From: Paralvinella palmiformis
Lineage: Eukaryota; Annelida; Polychaeta; Terebellida; Alvinellidae
Direction of reading: 5' to 3'
NCBI GenBank assembly: GCA_025642065.1
Contig: JAODUP010000012.1
Span: 1,708,501-1,772,500 of the forward strand
DNA: 64,000 bases
The position numbers were made by a program, and so were the translations under genes. The number at the start of each line of letters is the position of its first letter. The stretch's first letter is position 1. The notes below the pieces were generated by a model that saw only the letters and a list, made by a program, of their open reading frames with translations, made no database searches and was not told where the DNA came from. This document shows, piece after piece, positions 58,201 through 64,000 of the stretch.

Positions 58201-60039
58201 TGTGCAGGAGTTAGTTTTTGGCATGATTATAACAGATCCGGAACATTGACAATGCTAGGAACATGGATAAGATGCGAGATGGTCTCAAGGATGATGATTC
58301 CTCACTACATTGTAGAACTGACACTTCAGTTATTGTCAGCTCCTGCAGCATCCACCGAGAAGATTTTTCAAGCTTTGGCAGGATCCACACTAAGATACGC
58401 AATAGTGTCTATGCTGCCAAATGAATGAGATACGACACTCTTGGGTAAGAGTTGTCTTGTTACCACTGCTGCCTTCAAATTGAAAGTCGTGAAATGTGCT
58501 ACCGAGTCCAACAACGTTTATCCATAATTTTAAAAAATCAGATCATTCTATATATGACAATTGACTTTCATTATAAAGCCATGAATTATTATCATCAACT
58601 TGTTTCACTTCTATTTTCACTCCATGACTTTAGATCAAAATGATGATAAATAAGGGCAATATTATTGACTCAAACAGGATCGGCTTAATGCGGGACCTAC
58701 GGTAATACTGATAGAACATAGAAAAAAGTAATATTGTTTACAATAAAGTACCAGAGAAATGAACACAGGCTACATAGGAGTTATGTGAAAACAAAAATAA
58801 TAATAGTAGCAATACAAGGCTTGTAATTATTCATAAAACATAACTTTAGGCAAAACTACAGAGTGAAGAACAATAATTAAAGAATGTGTTATAATATTAC
58901 ACCACAGGTGCAGAAATATTTCAATACCCTGCTGAACAGGTAGCAAATAAACTTTAATAGTTAGCTTTATCCTTCAACTATTCCTGCACATATGCTGTCA
59001 TTTACTTTCTCATACCTTCTGTCCATTTCTTTCCTGATCATAATCTCTTTCTTCAGTGCATCCCCAAAATAAAACTTATAAAGCAACAGCAGATATTCTT
59101 AACACACATCTGTTATACTTTCCACTCACATTTGGCCAATTAGACAATACTAGCTGCAACCCTGTATTAGACATAAAAAGCTAATATGGTGTGTTATCAT
59201 ACCTTTGGTGACTTGCTACCTGTTCGATATTCCAATGAGCTGAGACTGAAATCACTGCCTTGTTTATTCTGAATGTTCTCCACCTGTAATGGAGTAGCCT
59301 CTACTCGCTGAACTTCACCAGTTATCAATTTTGATGATGGTCCACAGAAAGAACATATCTTGTTTGGCTCCTCTTTTACAAACACATCAGCACATTCTTT
59401 GGCAACCTCATGATCTTTCACCATGGAGTCTATCTCAGCCATTTTTCCAAAGGCACAGCTCTGTTTACATGATGAAGACATGATGATTTCCTGATTATTC
59501 TCAATACTCTGTTTTTCACTTTCCTCTACAATTTCCTTTGTTTCAAATGCTGGTAAAGTAACTCCCTCTATACAAGGATCAGGATTTGCATTAGGGTCAA
59601 TCACAAGTGCCATCTCCATTTCTTTATAGTCTGCACTTTCTGACTCCAATTTCAGTGAAATCTCTTGACAGCAAAATGATCTTTTATCTAATTCTTGATC
59701 TGGTTTTATAATTATAGTTCTTTTCACTTTAACTGGACTATCATTTACATCAAAATGCACCTCCTTACTAAATATCCTTGATGGAGTATTTACTGTATCA
59801 TCCGAATCTCTGGATTTTTCCCTAATTTGCACTGAAGCATTAAAACAAATGCCCAACATATTTCTTTCCATCTGACCACTCTGTTGTCCCTGGTCCACTG
59901 AATGACCATCTTTGCCGGCACCACATTCTGACACTGGACAAGCCGCCTTTCCCCAGTTAAGTTTCCTCTGAAGACGGTCAATAAGTGGTAAATTCAAGTC
60001 CCAAGAATCCATTCTGTGGAATATGTTGACTTCATTCAT
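40842..60039 (-). CDS. Tantalus/PRR14-like nuclear protein with five tandemly duplicated exons, about 1330 aa
   Basis: Exons on the minus strand: 60039-59203, 51703-51386, 50859-50416, 49888-49445, 48920-48477, 48156-47713, 44824-44743 and 41821-40842. All junctions are phase 0 except the last (phase 1), all have GT/AG, and the frame is open for 1331 codons. The ATG at 60039 follows an in-frame TAA. Residues 1-279 are acidic and probably disordered. Residues 280-977 are five copies of one exon-encoded unit (SKLDDV...TDSATYI...; basic KNKRGMRRRSTRN; DDLNESQR...FYETISTD). The last exon has basic, NLS-like clusters (KKKKVRRRRSS, RRSKRLFRK). It then has a conserved-looking C-terminal domain: YLNKLWKSQ, WETIYEQP (1251-1258), RRLQRNINFDDFY and KRHRKALQQGW. 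From memory of the family, this resembles the Tantalus domain of Drosophila Tantalus and vertebrate PRR14/PRR14L (chromatin or lamina association, PP2A-B56 binding). The gene structure is solid; the family name is probable, not certain. Extra exons may have been missed in the long introns. Confidence 0.8.
41067..41084 (-). other. Predicted PP2A-B56 docking motif WETIYE in the Tantalus-like protein
   Basis: Codons for Trp-Glu-Thr-Ile-Tyr-Glu (residues 1251-1256) fit the known [LFMW]-x-x-[IV]-x-E short linear motif that binds the B56 subunit of PP2A. PRR14 carries a similar FETIFE motif in its Tantalus region. Binding itself is inferred. Confidence 0.5.
42132..42557. mobile_element. Short hAT-like non-autonomous element with 'ttttccaggac' ends
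   Basis: The left end 'catggttcccacagcc' followed by 'attttccaggacttttcc' is mirrored on the right: read inward, 'caggattcccatgcatcctg' followed by 'gaaaataacaaattc'. The internal part resembles 61890-62110 ('ccccttctagctgtctgatc', 'gaagtggatttttttc'). The ends suggest hAT; I see no convincing target duplication. Confidence 0.5.
43496..43666 (-). mobile_element. tRNA-derived SINE (family 1), with (GAT)n tail
   Basis: Reverse complement of the element at 26768-26960. Its tail is 'atgatgatgata' at the left and its tRNA-like head ends at the right with 'gaccacggaggcaccc'. The B-box-like 'ccaagatttgaactcag' (on the plus strand) and A-box-like 'caattagaccac' are in place. Confidence 0.78.
45626..46535. 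mobile_element. hAT-like non-autonomous element, about 0.9 kb
   Basis: The left end '(c)cgggttagaaggtaatta' is mirrored by the right end, read inward as 'cagggttctaaataattaac'. The sequence 'tgaacc' lies on both outer sides, a probable eroded target duplication. The ends carry repeated 'actagtcctg' and 'gtactcgcc' motifs. A 69-codon minus-strand frame inside (46283-46074) has no recognised motif. Confidence 0.5.
46604..47687. repeat. Perfect 542-bp tandem duplication (46604-47145 and 47146-47687)
   Basis: Reading the two units line by line I found no mismatch over 542 bases. The second unit ends 25 bases before the 3' edge of the 47713-48156 exon (in plus coordinates), so it lies in the intron just downstream of that exon. 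It is either a very recent duplication or an assembly artefact. Confidence 0.93.
47713..48156 (-). repeat. Tandem exon copy E (most divergent, last in the transcript), 444 bp
   Basis: Phase-0 exon of 148 codons, starting TEDLGLAWTSKLDDVG. It keeps TDSATYVVSLK and the position of the basic cluster, here richer in lysine and arginine (SKKKKRRRGCSTKNR). The middle and end have diverged strongly from copies A-D, but the length is exactly the same as copies B, C and D. Confidence 0.85.
48477..48920 (-). repeat. Tandem exon copy D, 444 bp
   Basis: Phase-0 exon, 148 codons, from EEDLGLPLTSKLDDVKD to AVLMP. It is very like copies B and C, with scattered replacements (NIPKRINRLDE, HKEITG, FYQTISTDVES). 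The donor is CCA|GTAAGAAA. The following intron (48157-48476) is about 200 bases shorter than those after copies A-C. Confidence 0.9.
49445..49888 (-). repeat. Tandem exon copy C, 444 bp
   Basis: Phase-0 exon of 148 codons with the same protein sequence as copy B. I spotted a single silent difference in the exon (t at 49559 against c at 50530). The flanking introns are almost identical too, so the duplicated unit is about 970 bp and includes the intron. Confidence 0.92.
50416..50859 (-). repeat. Tandem exon copy B, 444 bp
   Basis: Phase-0 exon of 148 codons, the same as copy C at protein level. It carries the basic segment KNKRGMRRRSTRNVRRRID and the tail FYETISTDTESVFLLP. The donor is CCA|GTAAGAAA. 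Confidence 0.92.
51386..51703 (-). repeat. Tandem exon copy A, 318 bp, internally deleted
   Basis: Phase-0 exon of 106 codons, first of the array in the transcript. Its 3' half matches copies B and C closely. It lacks 126 bp (42 codons), including the basic KNKRGMRRRSTRN segment: FKSSL is joined directly to REDHSIDD. Its 5' half has diverged (VIGNAKKIVSPNKHITSHQ). The frame is kept. Confidence 0.9.
52584..52944 (+). mobile_element. Full-length tRNA-derived SINE (family 2) with 11-bp target duplication
   Basis: The head has an A box 'gtggcctagcggttaagc' and a B box 'ggtttgaaccccg'. A body follows ('ctgaccatgttaaatggggc') and a 3' part ending 'cgaacaacaaaacc'. It is flanked by exact copies of aacttatagcc (52573-52583 and 52945-52955). 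The 3' part recurs at 11895-12076. Sense strand is plus, opposite to the host gene. Confidence 0.92.
54794..54842. repeat. (TA)n microsatellite
   Basis: Long TA run immediately left of the CAGACATGGG-family copy. Confidence 0.95.
54843..55902. mobile_element. CAGACATGGG-end element copy, left end lost
   Basis: Shares with 60654-61672 long stretches such as 'gattgtcatggaa', 'ggaaccaaagttctgg', 'ggtaacaccacatg' and 'aggagaggagggg'. The right end 'gaattgaatcgacaccatgtctg' corresponds to the family terminus. The left terminus is replaced by sequence next to the TA repeat. It contains an internal TA run at 55173-55212. Confidence 0.6.
55173..55212. repeat. (TA)n microsatellite inside a repeat element
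   Basis: TA run following 'gcatatctga'. The same position holds a short TA run in the copy at 60654-61672, so it probably expanded from the element itself. Confidence 0.9.
56080..56415. mobile_element. Partial, inverted copy of the hAT-like element at 13926-15239
   Basis: In reverse orientation it matches the other copy at its right end ('aacctaggttttactagc' with 'aacctaggtttaatgggc') and in its interior ('ggttcaggccaccaacaaat', 'gagcttgtttgtt'). It lacks clear terminal CAGGGTTGG on one side. Confidence 0.55.
57613..58250. repeat. 42-bp perfect inverted repeat (57613-57654 and 58209-58250)
   Basis: From 'gtcaatgttccggatctgtt' to 'ccaaaaactaact' the left arm is the exact reverse complement of the right arm. 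With three mismatches the match runs about ten bases further inward. The arms are 554 bases apart. Confidence 0.92.
58285..58445 (+). pseudogene. hAT transposase dimerisation-region remnant
   Basis: One frame gives LLSAPAASTEKIF. A shift of one base within the same stretch continues as FSSFGRIHTKIRNSVY. Together they follow the hAT C-terminal pattern 'PA-S-x-x-ER-x-FS-x-x-G-x-I-x-x-x-x-RN'. The frameshift and following stops show it is dead. No earlier catalytic part was recognised. Confidence 0.6.
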
Positions 60040-60074
60040 GTTCAACCTTTAGAATTCACCTCATCAATAAGTTT
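59203..60074 (-). other. First coding exon of the Tantalus-like gene with 5' UTR segment
   Basis: The acceptor TTTTTCCAG lies at 60076-60084 and the exon starts at 60075. Thirty-five bases of 5' UTR, with stops in all three frames, precede the ATG at 60039. The 837 coding bases encode an acidic, Ser/Glu-rich segment without a recognised domain. The acceptor means at least one upstream non-coding exon exists, beyond 60085. Confidence 0.7.
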
Positions 60075-60139
60075 TCTGGAAAAATAAAACAAAATATTCT
60101 TGAGGAAAACAGATTTCTAAGGTTTGCTTTATCTTTTTA

Positions 60140-60210
60140 AATAATAATAATATGTGACATTTATATAGCGCCCTAGCTGATCTAAGGTACTTTACAGTAT
60201 TATTATTCCA
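60140..60210 (+). mobile_element. LINE-type 3' tail fragment
   Basis: 'acatttatatagcgccctag' followed by 'aaggtactttacagtatta' resembles the 3' tails ('atatagcgcc ... gctttaca') of L2-like elements. It is too short for a firm call. Confidence 0.35.
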
Positions 60211-60653
60211 CTTCAAAAAAGAAATTTGTTTCAATGGCTGATTTCACAATGAATTACTACCCATTTTCCATTAGGACAGAAAATCGCTTTTCCAAAACAT
60301 GCTTTATAAATGGACCAACTGACAATATATCTATAATAGATAGAACACTCTCCAGTGGAGTGTGTGGCTCCAGATCTTTTGAATTAAAATATTAAACTAT
60401 TGGTGTTTTTGGCAGTAAGTCCACTGAAAATACTTATGTATCATTCAACACTGTATTTGTCATAACCTAAAACATTACTACTAGTGATCACTAATTACCC
60501 ACACACTGTGTTACAATGCAGCCAGACTGTACTTCTGACCTAAACTGACTTTATAACTCTGACAGGTCTGCATGTTTGCCTGTCAGATTGAACTGGGTTA
60601 GACAGAAGTAGAGCTAAAAATAAACTACTTTGCCCAGATACAATACTATATCC

Positions 60654-61672
60654 CAGACATGGGGTCAATTCCAAATAAAATTTATCAATTCCAATTTTTT
60701 CCGACTCTTTATGCCTAATACTTTTTGCCATGAGTAGGTACTCTGAGTACCTACTTGGAATACCTACTCCAGGTAGTTTACATTCCAAGTAGGATTGTCA
60801 TGGAAGAAATCTTTCATTGGTTAACTTTTAATTGGTTAAATGCTCATGTGGGGTGGCACAGTAAGTGTGCATATCTGATATATATATAAGGAACCAAAGT
60901 TCTGGGTCAATTTGGTTCCAGTATATTGGTAACACCACATGTAAGTGTTAACGTGGTAAGAAATTGCAAAAGCCTAACCACAATGCACTTTTAGCTAAAG
61001 AGATACTTGATTAGATCAAATGGTGGATCATAGTCTTGGGTGCATCCCTACGTAAAAGTGTATTTTGTAATCATTAAAGATGTGTTTATATTCCACTGTC
61101 CAGTAGGAGCCGCGAAACGAATGTTTTTGTTTAGTTTTGCCCAGATCCTGTGTTTACTTTCACAACCCTGCTGGGTACTAAACCACTTGTAAGTTTACAA
61201 AAGATCTCAAATGGTTATTAAAACAGTAAGGTCTGGGGACAGGCTATAGTAGTCACAGTTTTAGGAGAGGAGGGACAACTTTTTGCTCTAGATTGGTATT
61301 CTCAGCGAGATGATAAAATAAATTAATTCCTAAATAGCAATATCTCTATATAGATTAAAGGTATGCTATGGGGTGGTGACACAGTGTTGTGGGCCGAGCC
61401 CACTGTATCCAGACCATTTAATTGGTTAAATAGTCACTTGGGATGCTGTGTGCATATCTGATATTTTATATATATAAGGAACCAAAGTTCTAGATCATTT
61501 TGGTTCCAGTATATTGGTAACACCACACATAAGTGTCAACGATGTAAAAAATGGTAAATTAATTTGTGGATTTATTTTTTTGTAGGAAACTTAATTCCAA
61601 CCCAATTTTTTTCAATTCCAATCGTTTTAAAATAATCAATTCCAATTCCTGAATTGACCCCATGTCTGGTCA
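60654..61672. mobile_element. CAGACATGGG-end element, fullest copy (about 1 kb)
   Basis: The left end CAGACATGGGGTCAATTCC is mirrored by the right end, read inward as CAGACATGGGGTCAATTCAGG. The interior is AT-rich with an internal duplication: 'aaggaaccaaagttct' to 'ggtaacaccacat' occurs at 60888 and 61475. It has no coding capacity. The terminal CAG and length suggest a hAT-type non-autonomous element, but no 8-bp target duplication is visible. Confidence 0.65.
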
Positions 61673-61679
61673 TCACACA

Positions 61680-63938
61680 TCCATGAGAGCGGCATCTCTC
61701 CATTACTTAGTACTGTTTTGTGCCACAGCGATTAAGACAGTACTTACTACATACATTTATTCAATGACACATGATAAAACCACACTGTGACAGTGAAGAC
61801 CATCTATATTAATTAAGTGGGGCAGCATATGGGGTGAATCATCCGAGGTGTCTTGAAATGCATGGGGCGGTCTGTCCAATGGGGGAAGTGTCTAGTAGCC
61901 ATTTATTCAATGCATGATTAATTAGTGACACCCCTTCTAGCTAGCTGTCTGATCAGACACTTTTATTAAATTTTAACTAGCACAGGATATCAAGACTATG
62001 TAGTGGTACTCTTTTGTATCTACAATTGAAGTTTTCTTCTACAGGGATATTTATTATTACATGCTTTTTTTGTTCTAAGTGGATTTTTTTCAGGACCTGG
62101 ACAATTAATTCATTATTATAGTTCCTTTATTCTTACCATCTAAGTCTAAGCAGTAATGGTATCTAGCAGCTATATCCATAACCTGGTGTTTTATACTTAT
62201 AGCTTATCCCTTAGGCTTAATAAGTTAGTAAATAAAAATATCAAATTGGGATATGGTACCGTTTTCTAGCCACTGCCAATAATTGAACATTACATGGGAC
62301 TCACATCGATCTCGGCCCACCTATTTGGTTGTTAAAGTGGTATGCCTATGTTTTGTTGTGTATAATTAAATGGCCGGCCTAATTAAATATATGTGTGTTT
62401 GTGTACAAGAATAAAATGCTACTTGAATGTCTACATGCTTTCTAATTATCATGTCTGTGTCGGCTCTAGCATTGTTTCATAGAGTAGATTGTGGTAGTTG
62501 GCATGTTTAAGTTGCGTGTGTAAACAAGGTTGGCGCAGGAAGTCGTTTCACTCAATACATTAAAACATTGAAATATGTGCCACATAGTCGGACGTAGTTG
62601 ATCTGCAAAAGATCTTCGGCTTCTGGACTGAATATGAGAACAGCGACTGATCTGCCGACCAGCTCCTCAGAGCATATGCCTGCCTATACGGACCACAAGT
62701 GTAGGCCTACATGGGTGGCCAGTATTATTATTCAAAATAAACCATTTGATATTTATATTTTTCCGACAGACTACACTGTAGGCTCTATATATATATATTC
62801 ATCTATCTATCTAATAAATCTATCTATATAATTATACATACATAATTATATGTATAATTATATAAATATATATAGTATTCGACATGGGCTGAGATCAGTG
62901 ACAGACAAACACACATCTACAAATAACACTTTAATGGAATAAGGGCCGAGATCAACATATATTTATGATATCCACGTCGATCTCGGCCCATTGACATTAT
63001 GGTGTGAGCAACTATTTTAATGTTAATTGCTTGGAATACCTGGGTTGAGATAGACGTGGGCCAAAATCAACTGACCCCTTACATAACATGGTATCAAGGT
63101 ATATAAACATTACTCATTTACTGAGTACAAAACAATGCAACTGTTTATCTATTGTTAGTGTTACATCAATTTAATACATCATTACATGTGTAATTTTTTG
63201 TAGACTCTAGATCTAATATTGTTATTTAGAAACTATACCTTAAACCCAGCTAGAATTCTAGTCTAGACTAAACAACAGTAAAACACCGACCATACAAATA
63301 ATTATAATAGTCTTAGATCTTCAGATAAGTTTAAAGTCTTATCATTATGATACCATAACTTGCACATGTAACAATGATAATACAATCCACAATGATAGAC
63401 ACATGTCATGATCATGATAGATCTAGACCATATTCATAAATCTACAATTACTGAATTAGATCTAGATCTAGAACTAGTAGTAGTAGCAGACTTCTAAATC
63501 TACAAACCTTTAAAAACTGTTGGTAAAGTCTACCTCAGAAACATAATTTAATATTTGTTAAACAAATCATATATTCTAATGGAATGAGATGTCATTATCG
63601 ATCTCTATGTGTATATTTGAAATGGAATACCAGCAACACATGGCAACATTAGAATAATAGATCTAGACATAACCGAACAAAATTCAAATCTAAACTGCGG
63701 AAGTTGACTAACTTTTTCCTGTGCATTTCGTCCCATTCAAACTCGGACATTCACCACACGCCACTGCTATTAGCATACATTATATAATACACGTGTAATA
63801 TCTCATTTATGCACTTCGACTTCAAGTCATTAATGGGATGATTATATCATTATTGCTATGCTAGGACTTTAAAATCAGGTGGACATCACCATTCCAAACT
63901 CGCTTTAAAAGATTCGTACCGGACTCAAGACCGGTTAC
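61680..63938. other. Upstream flank or intron of the Tantalus-like gene, unrecognised
   Basis: Includes a stretch similar to the 42132-42557 element (61890-62110), a TA/ATCT-rich patch at 62787-62875, a cluster of 'gatctcggccca'-type motifs in both orientations (62300-63075), and repeated 'agatctaga' words (63419-63670). No gene recognised. Confidence 0.4.
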
Positions 63939-64000
63939 CTTGAAGAGCTCCAGGTCGTCTCGGCCACCTTGACAACTCGGCCCGGACCTCCAGATAGGTC
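63939..64000 (-). other. Candidate 5' exon edge at the window end
   Basis: The last 60 bases are much richer in GC and CpG than their surroundings and end, on the minus strand, in a good donor site CTTCAAG|GTAACC. This could be the first exon (5' UTR) of the Tantalus-like gene, or an exon of another gene. It is cut by the window edge. Confidence 0.3.

Larger units (their letters stand above)
57083..58702. mobile_element. TA-flanked inverted-repeat element (about 1.6 kb) with a hAT relic inside
   Basis: The left end CCATAGGTACC followed by 'aaccattaagccgacc' is mirrored on the right, read inward, by CCGTAGGTCCCGCATTAAGCCG. Both are flanked by TA (57081-57082 and 58703-58704), as in the Tc1/mariner/pogo group. 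Inside are a hAT-like start CAGGGTTGGCAAG at 57357, a 42-bp perfect inverted repeat, and a hAT transposase C-terminal remnant (58290-58440). It appears to be a composite of nested insertions in intron 1 of the Tantalus-like gene. Confidence 0.6.
51704..59202 (-). other. Tantalus-like gene, large intron 1 (7.5 kb)
   Basis: Between the N-terminal exon and tandem exon copy A. It holds a SINE (52584-52944), two TA microsatellites, a CAGACATGGG-family copy (54843-55902), part of a hAT-like element (56080-56415) and a nested TA-flanked element (57083-58702). The stretches 52960-54790 and 56420-57080 show nothing I recognise. Confidence 0.55.

Noticed and set aside
63700..63765. Minus-strand ATG with MSEFEWDEMHRKK followed by a possible GTTAGT donor, as an alternative first exon of the Tantalus-like gene
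   Set aside because: All three frames of the next exon's 5' segment (60075-60040) hit stops before the ATG at 60039, so it cannot extend that protein. It may belong to another transcript but there is no support.

Overview
The window is animal nuclear DNA: AT-rich, intron-containing, and crowded with decayed LINEs, tRNA-derived SINEs, cut-and-paste DNA transposons and TA/CA microsatellites. Repeat content and protein style suggest a marine invertebrate, probably a mollusc or another lophotrochozoan; this is inference, as nothing in the sequence is species-diagnostic. No prokaryotic genes, rRNA, CRISPR array or intact viral genome was seen.

Three multi-exon genes could be assembled by joining splice sites with matching phase. 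(1) 154-4393, minus: the mitochondrial 3-oxoacyl-ACP synthase OXSM, 4 exons, 458 aa, complete, with the Cys-His-His triad intact. (2) 13189-39163, plus: a 10-exon, 371-aa seven-bladed WD40 propeller protein with a 14.3-kb first intron and a 32-nt exon. (3) 40842-60039, minus: an 8-exon, about 1330-aa nuclear-type protein whose last exon looks like the Tantalus/PRR14-type C-terminal domain, including a WETIYE motif matching a PP2A-B56 docking consensus. Its centre is made of five consecutive phase-0 exons that are tandem copies of one another (four of exactly 444 bp, one of 318 bp). This is the most unusual feature of the window.

Layout: 1-4393 OXSM; 4394-13188 intergenic, holding a THAP/DDE_Tnp_4 relic, a TA-flanked pogo-like element, a SINE, a cluster of TTCGGACAC inverted repeats and a LINE endonuclease fragment; 13189-39163 the WD40 gene, whose introns hold a LINE split by a hAT-like element with a target-site duplication, two more LINEs, a SINE and a non-autonomous pogo-like relative; 39164-40841 the convergent 3' ends of the WD40 and Tantalus-like genes, including a tandem duplication of 3'-flank sequence with poly(A) signals; 40842-60039 the Tantalus-like gene, with further hAT-like elements, a perfect 542-bp tandem duplication, a SINE with an 11-bp target-site duplication and a nested inverted-repeat element in its introns; 60040-64000 the upstream flank with repeats and a GC-richer edge that may hold a first exon.

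The three genes have no evident shared pathway: OXSM acts in mitochondrial fatty-acid synthesis, the WD40 protein is probably a scaffold, and the third protein is predicted to be nuclear. Exon boundaries are read by eye from GT/AG sites and phase, without transcript evidence.
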